From Suillus spraguei (taxonomy: Eukaryota; Basidiomycota; Agaricomycetes; Boletales; Suillaceae): a stretch of DNA of 64,000 bases. Each line of letters starts with the position of its first letter. Within the stretch, counting starts at the first letter, position 1. This document shows, piece after piece, positions 52,309 through 64,000 of the stretch. The notes beneath the pieces are model-generated. The model did no database searches. It was not told where the DNA came from and saw only the letters and a program-made list of their open reading frames with translations. Location of the stretch: assembly GCA_016800925.1 (NCBI GenBank), contig JABCPU010000103.1, forward strand, positions 62,001 through 126,000, read 5' to 3'. The position numbers and the translations under genes were made by a program.

Positions 52309-55277
52309 TCATGCATCCTCGCTCTCGTTCGGGGAAATGTCTAAATCCCAATCAGTGATTGAAATAAATGCTCTCGAAATCCCAGATACGACTTACCGGA
52401 ATCTCCGTTCACATCTATGGGGCTGCCAGCCTCGCGTGCAAGAGCCTCTTCCCACCCTTCCTCAAATAGTTCTGCATGCTCAGATGGGTGTACGATACTC
52501 CCTGCTATCTTGCCCTTATTTTTAGTCCGCAGCTCGCCTCGCCATATGTCAACCACCTTTGGTACTTCGCTATGCCGAAGTCAGCATCAAATATTATATC
52601 CCCGACAAAATCACCCACCTTGGTGCGTACGTTCGTGCAAAAAGCGCAGCTTCTGGTGCACGATTCGTCTTCACAAGTAGATCCACACACGGTTTGGCAT
52701 CGCCCAGCTGAAACAGTGTTGCAAATGCCAAATTATTCGCGCCCTTCTTTTCAGCTGTCGCTGCAAGCTTCTGCAGCCCCTCCCGGTCACCCGTCGAAAG
52801 TAGAAGTAGCATCAGAGCACTCAGATCACCCGCCTTTTCGAACGCTTCCCGAGCTAAGTCAAACCGCCATACCGTAAGGGCACGATCGCCGATGGCTTTC
52901 CATTTCGTCTCCGAGTCTGGCTCTAAAACAGAGCGCGCGATATTAACAGCCGTGTCAAGGTCATCAAGCTGCAGCGAGAGGTCGAACTTGTGATCAGGGT
53001 CTGTGGTGACCTGCAGAGCAAGCTCCTTGAGGTCTGTAGAAAGAGTGGCTGAATCTTGGACCCTGATACGTAATTAAAATCATTCATACCTCGGCCCTCC
53101 AGGAACCGAGCAACTTTGTTTAGCTGCTCCTTGGGTAAAGTGGGCAAAATTTCGGCTGCTGAGTCCATGTCACCACGGAGGACAGCCGTCTGGTATTCAA
53201 CGACGCTCAGGGACAATGAATACCCAAAGATATTCATATCCTTGTCTGCAAGGTACACCCGATTATGTGCGGGTATGTATCCCAGTATAAACATCGAGCT
53301 GCAGCAACGTTAATTCAGAGGTAACGATCAAAGCGCATCATGCACGCACGTATCAGATGGGCTAATCGTGTACGATTCATTACCCACGAAGTAGTTGAGG
53401 CGGTTTCCAGCTGTGGTGTAGATAAAGCAATCGCCTATCCATTTCGCCGTCTTTACGCTGATAAAAGATATAAGCAGTTAGCCATGAAATTCTGCTAATA
53501 ACACTGCACCTATCCGAAATCTCAGCAACGACATCAAATGCTTCCTCAACACCCTCATCCACGATTTCCACGCCCTCCTCTAGTTTGGAATTATAGGCAT
53601 CTCGATCAAATTTCAGAATATAGTAAGAGTCGTCCGACACAATTGCCACGAGCGTCCCTGTCGTCGACCAAAAGACCTATCAAAGTATTGGCATCATAAA
53701 CGTGCGAAACGTGTCACAAACTCACATTCTTCGCATCCACATCAATGCGCCTCACAACATCCCCACTTTCCCAATCCCAGAAGATCACAAAGCCCTTTCC
53801 GCGCGCGCCAAGCACCGGACCCCCGTAAATAGCATCCACTGCCCAGCTTCCTGCACCTTTCATCCCTGCACCACCACGCTCCTTGAAGTTCTTGAACACA
53901 CGGAGTTTCACCTTGCTCTCCAGTACCGCGTACGTGTTTGAGTCACCTGCCCACGCAAAGCCCGTACCTGACCCAAATGCCTTGTTCCGCCATGCGAGTG
54001 CAGTGTAGATAATGTATTCCCCATCACCAACGACAGTCACGAAACGTCCGTTCGGTGAGTGCAGCAGCGCCGCAGCGAAGATCTCTGTGGTACCGATCTC
54101 CTTAATCGAGAGGGGGATGCGGTTACCATCTGCAGTAGCAATGTCAGAAAGTGTAGCAAGGTTGCCAGATAGCACGACTTGGTTTTTCGTGTATATTAAT
54201 TTGCCCGATGGGTCCATGCTATATGTGGGCTCATCCCGGCCAAGCTTGAGAGGTATCAGATATGAAGGGCGTATAAACGATGCAAGCAGACCTTGATCAC
54301 GACGATACCCTCATCAAAACCAACAGCCACCTCATTCGCATCTCGGCGCAGCGAGACACACCATGCACGCTCAAGTGCATAGCTGAGGGTATTCTCCAGA
54401 CGGTAAGTATTGCTATTCCATATTTTCACAGTGCCATCTTCACTGCCACTGATGATGATGGGCAAGTTGGGGTGGAATACAGCGAAGCTTGGGTTGTTCG
54501 TGTGTCCTTCCATCGTTTGCACGCAGCTTTTGCTGAGGTAGTCCCAAATCTTGATAGTCCGGTCATCACCTGTGGTGACAAGATATGGCTTATCTGAGCC
54601 AGGATAGAAGTCAACATAGTTGACGCCCTTATCATGCGCGTCCATGGTGAAATTGGCTGTGGGAGATGCAAGAGACCACATCTTGACAGTGCGGTCAAGA
54701 CAAGCTGATGCAAAGGTATTCGAGTCTTTGGGGTTGAAAGTGATGTTCATAATGTAGTGTGTATGACCTTCATAGACCTGGCGCAAGTTGAGCCTGATAG
54801 TAGACCGACTTATGGTAGCGCACCTGGATACATTTCCACTGCTTGTCCCAATCCCAAGCTTTGATGGTCATGTCATCACTCCCAGTGAGCACGATGCTCG
54901 CGGTCGGGTGCACGGTGAGACATCGGATATAATCAGGGTGGGCCTCGAACGCGACGACCTTCTCATGCGTATTGTAATTAAAGACGCGCAGCTGGAAGTC
55001 GTCCGAGCCAGCAACAAACCAGTTTTTTCGGGGAATAAACTTGACACAGCGTACAGGAACAGAAGAGACCTCGAAAGTCTTGACAAGTGCGCCAGTTTCG
55101 TGGTTGTAGATGTTGACGGAACCATTGTAAAGACCTGTTAGCAGCCATGGCTCAGTAGGGTGGAAATCAGCGCCTTTGACCCGGTCGGATCGAGAGAATA
55201 ATTTTCGCTTGTAACATCTAGGTTAGAATTGACAAAGATAGACCGGCTCTGAGACTTACATTGACATCAAATAACAT
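52309..55277 (-). CDS. SEC27: Coatomer subunit beta-prime (COPI, Sec27-like)
   Basis: The start MLFDVN joins across a GTAAGT...TTACAAG intron to RKLFSRSDRVKGADFHPTEP, the typical beta-prime start. Two WD40 propellers follow: WLLTGLYNGSVNIYNHETG, IRCLTVHPTASIVLTGSDDM, YEGHTHYIMNITFNPKDSNT, LVTTGDDRTIKIWDYLSKSC, PIIISGSEDGTVKIWNSNTY and GFVIFWDWESGDVVRRIDVD. The alpha-solenoid part has EYQTAVLRGDMDSAAEILPT, LKELALQVTTDPDHKFDLSL, FEKAGDLSALMLLLLSTGDR, FATLFQLGDAKPCVDLLVKT and AALFARTYAPS. It ends HAELFEEGWEEALARE, DISPNESEDA, TGA 52309. Length and order fit the family of about 840 residues. Beta-prime is part of the COPI coat that carries Golgi-to-ER traffic and binds dilysine cargo signals. I see no frame break. 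It is essential in yeast, so an intact single copy is expected. Confidence 0.94.
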
Positions 55278-55868
55278 GGCGTCGGCGTCGTTCAGCTCGA
55301 CCTGAACGGTGTTCAGTACAATGGCCGCTTATGGATATTTTTCCACCCCTCGAAGGAGGGTCATGAAACGTGGCTCCTGCTAAAGCGCTCAAACCCCAAG
55401 TCACGCGGCGGCAAAAACAACCGTGACATTGAAATGATAGGTATTTCACTCTTAGCTTATCTTTCACCTTGGGGATTCCTAATAACCAGGTACCAGAACT
55501 GTGCCACATACAGCACTTGTCAGGGACATGTATTCAATCTTGGCCCTTACTAAACCTGAACGTTAGGAACTACCAACCATTCCATGTAACACAATCTGTT
55601 GCAGAAGGGTGCATCGAGATGCGGCCTGTTGTGGTAGAATGATGGCTCGCTATCATAACTCGCTGCCTCGCGCATCCCATTAAGTCACTTCGCCCATGAG
55701 GCCAGGCGCAACGCCTTTTATGGCATGGCCTTCAAGGAGGTTTTAAGGTGGGCGCTGAGGCACTCTTTCTTCTCATCAGAACGTACTAGGTTCTTTCCCA
55801 AGTATTACAGGTTTTTGTCGTAAGTGCACTCTCTGAGAATTGATTTGTTCTAAGACTACCGGCAGGAC
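55278..55868. other. Divergent intergenic region between COPI and F-box genes
   Basis: Holds the 5' regions of the COPI gene (minus) and the F-box gene (plus). No other feature seen. Confidence 0.5.
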
Positions 55869-56752
55869 ATGAGTCTCTCGCATAATATAAACTGCCTTCC
55901 AGAGAAACTACTCCTGAGCATCTTCCAACTTACTGGCACAGGGACTTACAGTGATCCCCACATACTACCCGGAATTGTCATTGCATCGCACGTTTGCAAG
56001 CGCTGGCGATACCTCATCCTCCAAACGCAGTCTCTATGGACTGTGATGTCAATTTCCAACACGGAAAAAGACTATGCCCACCATGCGCGGGTCTGGCTGA
56101 CACGAAGTGGAGCATTACCAGTTGATATAACTATCTACTGGGACTCGTCATGGGTGGAACGCAAAGCCGAAGAGGCTCTCTTTCCTATTGACGACGCAGC
56201 TCCATGGGCTGATGATACCTCAGAGTCACCATACGTTAAACGCTCGTACATGGAGTATGAGCGATTTCATGAACTCGAGTGTTGGTCACTCATGTGTGAG
56301 CTCGAACGCCACAAACACCGTTGGCGCTCCTTCAAATGGAATACAACTTCGGACCACCTGATTCAGGGAGACGCAGATGCAGACGCAGACGTGGTAAGTG
56401 TGGCGTATTTTCCATCCATACATAGATCGTGCATTTTCTTATTGCACTAAACGAGCAGACATTAGTGGATGCCTCCGATCACATTCCTAGTAGCATGGAC
56501 TCGGATTCAACATCTTATATGGGGGTGTCACGCGAGTTTTCCTCACGGTCTTCATATTCCATTGACGAGTTTCCCTCATGGTCTTCCATTGACAAGGTGT
56601 CACTGAATTCTAAACCATCAACTCGCATAAGGAAGAATTCCTTCTTTACAAGATACAAAACCAGCGCGCGTAGGTTCTGGTCGAAATTCTGGGACTTATT
56701 GCACTTTTTCTGTTGTCGAATCGACTATAGTATGTCTCCAGTCTACAAATGA
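55869..56752 (+). CDS. Short F-box protein
   Basis: Exon 1 (55869 to about 56390) begins with an F-box: CLPEKLLLSIFQLTGTGTYS, then VIASHVCKRWRYLILQTQSL and WTVMSI. A SxRW-like block (HARVWLTRSGALPVDITIYW) and a helical region (MCELERHKHRWRSFKWNTTS) follow. A GTAAGT...CAG intron leads to exon 2, which is Ser-rich (SSMDSDSTSYMG, SSRSSYSIDEFPSWSSIDK) and ends MSPVYK at 56752. Agaricomycete F-box proteins of this kind usually run to 400-600 residues with LRRs. This one is about 270, so it may be truncated or continue through an intron I did not place. Role: presumed SCF ubiquitin-ligase adaptor, target unknown. Confidence 0.7.
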
Positions 56753-57784
56753 TTGCGTATGTCTTTCTCAAAATTTACCATGACTCAGTGCTCCTAATAT
56801 AACTAACTTCTGATAGGTCAAGATTTGAACCGCGTTACATGCTGTCTGGTTCTATTTGGCAAAAGCTTCTGTTTTCAATATGTACAAACAACTACCATGA
56901 ATTACTATGACCTCTTGTTTAGACTGTAGAGTTTATTGCAACATGACTTGGGTTTCCAAATGTTATAGCAGCGGAGTGCAGCTATGCATCATAGATCTAT
57001 GTTGACTTTAAAAACTATACAACTGTTCTCTTTCGTTACTAGTAGACCGTGACACTTCACAATCTGTGTCGCGTCTACTAGTTCAGTTCTCTGGTAGGGC
57101 TCAGAAAACTGTTCTGCTGGCGTTCAACTGATATGGCAACAAAAGAAAGTTGCTAGGGTCTAAACGTGATGGGAAACGGAGGACACGAGTTCTAGGGCAG
57201 GTAACAACGTGTCGATCGTATCGCTTCGTACATCCTCCTTCTTGCCGCATCAGCTCACATGCACTCACGAGGCCGAGAAGCTGTGTCCGTCGCGGGAGGG
57301 GCTCGGCCTTTGATCAATGTGACCTGAGGCATGGCGCAACAGTGTCTGCAACTTTACAGCATATCCCGTCCTCCTGATGAGTCAGTCCCCGAATTCTGAC
57401 ACTTCCTTGTCTGTGACAGTGCTAGTATTGTCACTGCTCGGCCCCGTAGTGGGATTTAGGGGTTCACGCAAGGCGTCTTACACCTACACGTGTTCGCCTG
57501 TTGGTCAACCACGCGATTATCACCCACTAATCGTGCACATCTCATCATATCACTGCTGCTTGGAACCGGTGCTAGTGAGCGAGTAACTTCCACGTCTTTC
57601 ACCTCATCGAAACCGCCAGGCATCGCTACTATTTAGACCGCACAGTCCGACGTTTGTCCACATTGCATCCCCTTGACATCCTACTCGCACTGTGTGCTTC
57701 TAGTGTGTTATCTCTAGTTCTTTCTCGCATTTCCTTAGCTTTTCTCGAAGATCACCCGTATCGCTTGTATGAGAACTTGAAGCA
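56753..57784. other. Intergenic, no gene recognised
   Basis: Short open frames only. Positions 57600-57784 are probably the 5' UTR and promoter of the next gene. Confidence 0.5.
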
Positions 57785-60700
57785 ATGTCTACGACGCCCC
57801 CTCCCAAGAAAACCTTCCGCTCTCGTGTTGGAACGGTAATGCGCCGCTCCTCTACGAGCTGGGGTCTCCCAGGGTTGCCAAATCGCTCAGGCTCAACAAC
57901 CCCCCCTCTCCAAGAGCCTGATTCTGCCTCCATGGCAGGGTCAACCTCTCCAAAGCACGAGCGGGAGGGTTCCACCGCGTCCCTTTCGCAGGTCAGCACC
58001 ACACCTCCTCCTGGTCAAATGTCCCCCAGTACTATTCCTGAGTCACCTGCTCGTGAAGAAGCCGCGCTTGCTGGTGAGACGGCTCCTCAGGGTCCATCTC
58101 CACTCTCAGGGCGTGAGGAATCACGTAAATCTGATGAAGCGCCCAAACCCGAAATTCCCTCTGTCGTGGTCAATTCGCCCGAACCCGCGGCGGAGAATAC
58201 TCTTCCCCCCGTGTTCACAGCTGAACCAGAAGAGATGTCTCCTGGCCCATCCGCAGAGCGCGCTCAAGAATCTGTTCCTCCGACCTCAACACGGGCTCCT
58301 GATACCGCCCCAACGCCTACACCACCCCGTGAACCCACTCCTCCTATCTGTCCCCTGCTCGTGAACCCACCCCTCCATCTGCCCCTGCTCGTGAACCCAT
58401 CCCTCCATCTGCCCCAGCCCGTGAACCCACACCTCCTGCTGCCCCAGTCCGTGAATCCACTCCTGCATCTGCCCCAGCTCGTCAACCCACACCTCCTTCT
58501 GCCCCAGTTCGCCAACCCACACCTCCATCTGCCCCAGCTCGTCAACCCACACCTCCTTCTGCCCCAGTTCGCCAACCCACACCTCCATCTGCCCCAGCTC
58601 GCCAACCCACGCCTCCTGCTCCAGTCCGTGAACCCACGCCTCCTTCTGCCCCAGTCCGCGAACCCACGCCTCCATCTGTCCCAGCCTGTGGACCCACACC
58701 TCAGATACCTGCTTCCTCATCAGCACCTGCGCCCACTGCTGCATCAGCACTATCTCGTACACCAGCTTCAACGCCTCCAGCGCCTCCATCGGAGGCTTCT
58801 CGTGTTCCATCATCTGCACCACCGACTCCCCCTGTACATACACCCCCTGCCACAACTGCAGGTTACTTTGACCTTCCAGTTGCCCGCACATCGTCTCCGT
58901 TGGATGAGCATGTAGATGAGGGAGCAAACGTTTGGGCAGACCACATCTCTACTTCTGTTTCGCCTCCGCCTGCACCTACACCTGCACCAGCCCCCGAATT
59001 TGATCCACTTGCCAATCGCCCAGCGGCACCCAAAGCAGCGAAATCTACTTCCCGTCCTCGGGGTTCATCCGTCTCCTCTGCACAGGTAATGGCCCAGCGG
59101 CAACCGAGCCGGAAGCCAAGCTCGACCTTACAGCCCCGCGAGCGTGAGATCGTTGGTACCACGTACACCTGGAATAATCCAAGTGGTGAAAGCAAGGCGA
59201 GCTTCGCGTGGGTCCTTCATACTTATTCTCTTTGACAATGGCCTGATGAACATTTCAGAATGCCTTTGGAGGACCCGTTCGCAGATCAAGGCACGCGTCC
59301 TCCGAGCCACCACATCTATCCCCCTCAACAGTCTGCCGAACTTGCCTCGCCCGTTGTTCATGAGTATGTGGTATGTTCTCTGCATTAGCTTTGAAATAAT
59401 AGTTGTGTTAGTGCTTTTGACCCTCGATCACCACGAGATGAAAACATGATAGCTCCTGCTGAACCAGTGGCGGTACCACTGCCCGCCCTGCATGAAGTCA
59501 TGCTTACCAAGTGAGTTGTGCGCCAATGACCCTCACCATATCTTAATTCTTGACAGCTCTGTCAGGCGAGTCTCTTCAGGCTACACCTCGAGCGACGGGG
59601 CCAGTACTGGATACTTCCGTAACAGAGACACACCCATCGAAACGAAGTTTGTCCAGATTAGTATTTGCATAAGGTCCTATATCTAACCTAATCTTACAGC
59701 GAGCGTCGGCCCCTGATCTCTCGCCCAGGTCGCCCGTCTACGCCTCCCATCGTGACCACATTCTCGCAGCCCAGTCCATCACCACAATCTTATCATGCAC
59801 ATAACTTCGGTATGAGCCACCCCACTCCACAGCGACCCCAACCCGCTCGCCTGGAGGGCAATGGCAATGGCTCCGCACATACTTATTCGTATGGGTCAGT
59901 GTCCAGACCGTATGCTAGTCGTGGATGGATAGAGCAGGCGCTACCTCATGGTGCTAAATACTTTGTGAATCCGCGTATTCAAGCTACGACCGATGTCGAC
60001 CTTCGCAACTTGTCGAAGCTGGAAGCGGTTATGTCAGTTATGGAAACGGCCGGTAGCGCCCCTGAAGGATGTGAAATATGGGCCAGAGAGGGTCCTGTCG
60101 TAAAGAGAGGTTGGAGGAGGCACAAGATGGTTGGGGGGCCAGTTATCAGCTGGGTAGACCATCGTATCCGCAGGGTCTCGAGCGAAATCCCTACTGTCGA
60201 TGGAATTATCTTCTCTGGGGAAGATGACAGTCAGTAAAGCCCTTCGTATACAGCTCACTTCCTAACCAGAATACGCAGGACTTGATGACGAGTACAGATA
60301 CTGGTCATTTGTGGAGACTCACCCTGCACATATCTCATTGCCGCCAAGTGCTCGACAGGAAGCTTTGGACGCTCTTCATTGGTCTTACACAGACCCATTA
60401 TTGGCACATCCTCAGCCAATCCCCCCTCCATTCACCCAAGACGAGTGTCACAAGCTGTTAGGTCATCTGAATGGTCTGTCATTGTCTACTTTCTCTAACG
60501 ACTTAATTGATCCCCTATGCAGACCCCAACCTGCGGTCAACTACGACACATACACGGATGATTGCCCGTATTTTGCTTCGCGTTGGTATGTAGTACTTAA
60601 ATGATGTCGAACACCCTTTGATTGTGTAACGCTGCAGCTCACTGGCGTCAATCTAACTTCCGACCACACAAGCCTCTTCCCCGCGATGTCCCTATCATGC

Positions 60701-61328
60701 AGCGTCCCAAACGACACGTACCTGTAGGTCGCATGATTGTCGACATCATGACTGGTATTCTCTGCCTAGGTATTCCATTCTTCCTCGTTGACCGGTCAAG
60801 TTATGGCGGTCACATTGACATAGAGGGCAATATCGTGTCTAATTCCAGTGGTCCTTTGTTCCTTGCTGGTGCTTGCGCGTGCCTAGTGGTAAGCGTTTCT
60901 CTCCACCTGCGTGTCAGATATTTAATACGTTCTAGGCCGCTGTCATCCTCAGCGCCTCTGTGACACTCATGACATTACCCGGTCTGAGTGGTATCGCACG
61001 CGCATCAGGTCTCGTCGCCATCATGTGTTCGGTATTGAGTATGATCACATCGTTCATTTCCATAATGCGTCACAAGACGGAAATGGCGCACGGGACGCCC
61101 ACGTCGGGCTCCGAGGGATTTGTACTTCTCACTGTATGTCTTTGTCACTTGCTTGATGATCCTATATTGACATCACTCTGTTCTTAGCGCCGAAGTGTCT
61201 TTTTATCTCTCCCACTTGTATTCCTAGCCTACTCTGTGGCAGGCTTCATCACTGGCGTTGTTATCTACTCGTTCAATGGAGTGGTAGTCAATGGAACAAC
61301 TAATGGCGCTCTATTACGGGTACATTGA
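57785..61328 (+). CDS. Proline-repeat protein with WW-like segment and four TM helices
   Basis: About ten exons. The N-terminal part is Ser/Pro-rich and disordered (MSTTPPPKKTFRSRVGTVMR), with a decapeptide repeat of the type APVRQPTPPS from a coding minisatellite. Then YFDLPVARTSSPLDEHVDEG and YTWNNPSGESKASFA. After small exons (AMPLEDPFADQG, DAFDPRSPRDENMIA, SVRRVSSGYTSSDG, ERRPLISRPGRPSTPP) comes WIEQALPHGAKYFVNPRIQA and TTDVDLRNLSKL, which looks like a WW domain. Then WVDHRIRRVS, LDDEYRYWSFVETHPAHISL and LHWSYTDPLLA. The C-terminus has four hydrophobic segments (MIVDIMTGILCLGIPFFLV; PLFLAGACACLV; SGLVAIMCSVLSMITSFISI; PLVFLAYSVAGFITGVVIYS). Stop TGA at 61328. The family occurs in basidiomycetes with unknown role; likely an integral membrane protein with a large cytosolic head. 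The frame changes inside the repeats near 58350. Confidence 0.72.
58345..58700 (+). repeat. Coding minisatellite (30-bp, Pro-rich decapeptide)
   Basis: About a dozen units built around CCCACACCTCCTTCTGCCCC with AGTTCGCCAA or GTCCGTGAA variants, encoding APxRxPTPPS in the sense frame. The complementary frame on the minus strand is also open, so it should not be called a gene. Confidence 0.88.
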
Positions 61329-61751
61329 TGACTGCAGTCATAGCTGGCGCTCGGTGTCTTAAGAGATGTCGCCTGGTTGTCGCTTCCTTCAATCTGAAGC
61401 TACTTCATATTGATTTATTTATTAGTGTGTATGTTAGAACTTTGTATTATGAACCTCACCTATAGTATCAAGTATGACACGAGGTCCAATTCCTCTCAAC
61501 TTTCCAATGAATCGGTATTATCGGCCAGCAATTGTGGGTCCTGCACAACACCTCACAGAAAAGATCGCGCCATTCGACCCCTCATAATGAGCAAGTAATC
61601 GTGACTTTACGATTGGGTATAGGCTAATCACAAGCTCAGATCTTGGAATTCGACATTTGGATGAGAAGTGCATGCATTGAATATGATACAAATAATGTAG
61701 ATGAGTGGTACTTAAGAGATGCTAGCGATACATATTAACCAAGCCAATCCC
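61329..61751. other. Convergent intergenic region
   Basis: The 3' ends of the plus-strand TM protein and the minus-strand DUF2828 gene face each other here. No further feature. Confidence 0.5.
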
Positions 61752-63964
61752 TCAATCAACGACAGCAAGCCTATCGAAACTCTTCCTTCCCAACGCCATC
61801 TCCATAAACTCTACAGGAGTGAATGTTTTCTTCACCTTGACCGGTTTCACCTCCCCATCCTGAACCACTTCCTCCCACTCCTCTTCTTCATCCCCGCCCA
61901 TGAACACCTTCAACAGCGATGGCGAGTACCCACTCAGTAGCGCAACGCCCTTCCGCTCGCCGGTCACAGGAGCGGTGATACCTGAGTAACGATCCCCGGT
62001 GGACAGATTCCAGTACACGATCTCTGGCATCTCATATCCTGCCTCCTTGTACGCCTTCTCGATGACATCGTGATTGTGTCCCACTCCGTCACTTTCGATT
62101 CAGTCTCCTGAGACTCGTCAAACTGCATATCCGTGAACACGAAGATCCGTTGTATCATCTGGTCCTGAGGTACGGCATGCTTCTGGGCGAGTGGGAGAAG
62201 GAGGTCGAGGAAGACGGCGTTAAAGTTAGTATTCAGAGTCCATCTAGAACGCGACATCTTCATCACCGTTTCGCCGAGTGAAACGGTGCCTTCAGGATCA
62301 AGCACGATCATCTCTGGATGTTCGGAAAAGGTGATGAAGGCGTCTTTGAAAGGAGGCTTCGCAAGACGTGCCAAGACGAGGCTGAGGGAAATAGCAGGCC
62401 AGATGGGGGATACCGAGAACTGGCGTGATCCGGCGTAGCAATAATCGACACTGCCCATGGACCCTGAGACGTCACAGACGGCAATACAGTTATCTAGCTC
62501 CCCAGCCTCGCGCAGACGCTCGAGGAGCGTCGCCCACTGTGCCTCCACCACACGTGCTTGTGTCTCCGCAAGCTTACGCTTGTGCTCCTCTATGGCATTT
62601 TGCAGGGATTCACCCATTACCATGAACGAAGGGCGCATGTATGCCGCAGCCTGCATGACAAGGTCATGCGGGAGGAGCGTCGCACCACTGATCTTCTTCG
62701 TTCCTGATTCCACATCTGTCAGGTAAGAGACAAAGCGGTCAGGATCGTGGTTGAAAAAATGTTCCTTATTTTTGTCCATGCAGACGGATGAAACACGGGA
62801 GTAGACGATTTCGGACCAACGGTTAGCAGACATGAGGGGCTCGGGGAGAGACTTGATACGACGGGAAGGTGAAAGAATGTAACGGCGGAGGAATGAGCGC
62901 AAGACATGCAACTCTATGGCACCGGGGGTGAGTGTGATGGGTATTTTGTGCGCGAGAGAAGATGTGACATGAGCGTGGTGCAGGAGTATGCAGATAGCGG
63001 AAGTGATATTTGTAACCCTGTCGTGCGACCCCCCAGGAGAAGGTGCCCATTTTGTGGCTAGGGAGAGCGAATATATAAGAGATACGCGATCTTTCTGCGC
63101 TGCATCCTCGGGAAGGGAGGCTAGCTCATCAAGAATCGAGACGTCTTTGACAAGCCGATCTGCAAATAGCCTGGAAACTGCGATATACAGAGCACGATAC
63201 TTTGGCTGCTGCAGCTTCTCCACAATCCGGGCGTGGTTCACACCGTGGACCTGAACACGCTTTTCCTTCGCCCAGGCTTTCTCCTCAGCATTGGACTTGA
63301 ATTTAGGGCGAGAGTTGCGAGGCACATAATTGTGAAGAAAACTGGAGCATTCAGGGGCGGGGTGAAGCTCGTCAACAGTGGCCAAGGCGAGAATGTTGAG
63401 CAAGTCCTTCCAGTAGCCGTGAGACATGTCAACGCGCTTCTTGGCATCTTTGCCTTTGACAGGACGGAGGCGAGAGCAGACAGGCTCCACAAGAAGGTAG
63501 AGATTGGAAAGAGCAGTGCGAGGGTGATTTTCGAAGAGCCAGCCAAAGGCTATGTAAAAGAGCTCCTTTTCACCTTTCCCATCGTGGATGCTCCTGAGCG
63601 ACCAGATGATTCGGAGGGTGAGAGATGGGTCCTCGGCCCAAGCCTTGAAAAGATAATCATCAACGGAGGACCCAGACACACCGGGACGGATGCCATTGAA
63701 TGCATCGAGTGTGGCCGAAAGAGTGGAACTAAAGGCAGGCGAATCATTTTCAGTGAGCTTATGGTGAGCAGTGGAACGGAGAGCATCCATCATAGCATTG
63801 AAATGTGCTGGAGAGTTTTCGGTGACTGTCATCGGGCTAGCATCGTCTGAAACAGGAAGAAGAACGTCAAGGAAGTTGGGATTGATGAGCTCAGGGATAG
63901 CAGGGAGTGTGACATTCTGGGAAGAAGCAGCGGCAAGAGGGGCGGTCAGAATAGTTGTCGACAT
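61752..63964 (-). CDS. DUF2828 (TROVE/vWA-like) protein with a C-terminal frameshift
   Basis: One long exon starting MSTTILTAPLAAASSQNVTL. The DUF2828 features are LTENDSPAFSSTLSATLDAF, WAEDPSLTLRIIWSLRSIHD, GYWKDLLNILALATVDEL, a Lys-rich HARIVEKLQQPKYRALYIAV and SLATKWAPSPGGSHDRVTNI. A von Willebrand A-like domain follows: IAVCDVSGSMGSVDY (MIDAS DxSGS), PFKDAFITFSEHPEMI and IQRIFVFTDMQFDESQ. The frame is lost after ESKVTEWDT and the true continuation (HDVIEKAYKEAGYEMPEIVY, then TFTPVEFMEMALGRKSFDRL) lies in another frame down to 61752. A single A missing at about 62077 would repair it, and there is no room for an intron. DUF2828 proteins are conserved in fungi and plants, with unknown function. 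RNA binding has been suggested from the TROVE-like fold. Confidence 0.85.
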
Positions 63965-64000
63965 CCTCGTAGTAACGGCAGCAAGAAATGAGCTAGGTCT

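Noticed and set aside
58264..58927. Minus-strand open frames of 113 and 213 codons
   Set aside because: Antisense shadow of the Pro-coding minisatellite.

Overview
The window is nuclear DNA of a filamentous basidiomycete, most likely an agaricomycete. Genes are split by many short GT-AG introns of about 45-65 bp. The right half holds one-copy fungal housekeeping genes: a chitin synthase with a myosin-like motor, the COPI beta-prime coat subunit, a Nudix CoA diphosphatase and a histidine acid phosphatase. The WD40 proteins and the TKL-type kinases with an HGD catalytic loop resemble gene families that are expanded in Agaricomycetes. I cannot name the species.

Positions 1-37.4 kb are a repeat-rich accessory region. 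It is built from head-to-tail, minus-strand copies of one gene family: an N-terminal WD40 domain joined by a small linker exon either to a protein kinase domain (loci D, F, G, H) or to a kinase-less Pro/Lys-rich tail (locus C). Loci A, B, B2 and E are partial. H (34.7-37.3 kb) is the best preserved WD40-kinase gene and C (8.2-10.0 kb) the best preserved tail form. F and G are tandem copies about 4.7 kb apart, and each is followed by a captured fragment of a biotin-protein ligase gene on the plus strand. Mobile DNA has broken up the array. There are four near-identical 273-274 bp MITEs, all inside WD40-kinase copies. There is a gag-protease remnant of a Ty3/gypsy element with one LTR, and a dead pogo-like DDE transposase gene split by a solo LTR that carries a 5-bp target duplication. 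Two tandem-repeat fields lie between them, one of which contains a large palindrome of 78-bp units.

Positions 37.4-64 kb are ordinary gene-rich sequence. On the minus strand, from high to low coordinate, are a DUF2828-type protein (63.96-61.75 kb), COPI beta-prime (55.28-52.31), chitin synthase (51.94-45.37), Nudix hydrolase (44.96-43.43), histidine acid phosphatase (42.76-40.95) and an uncharacterised Cys-motif protein (40.89-39.66). On the plus strand are a short F-box protein (55.87-56.75) and a proline-repeat four-TM protein (57.79-61.33). No operon logic is expected. COPI and chitin synthase both belong to the secretory/cell-wall route but are probably adjacent by chance.

Single-base frame breaks occur in several otherwise well-conserved genes (the phosphatase, the DUF2828 protein, WD40 copies F and G). 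Some are probably consensus errors in the assembly rather than real mutations, and this matters for anyone using the gene models.
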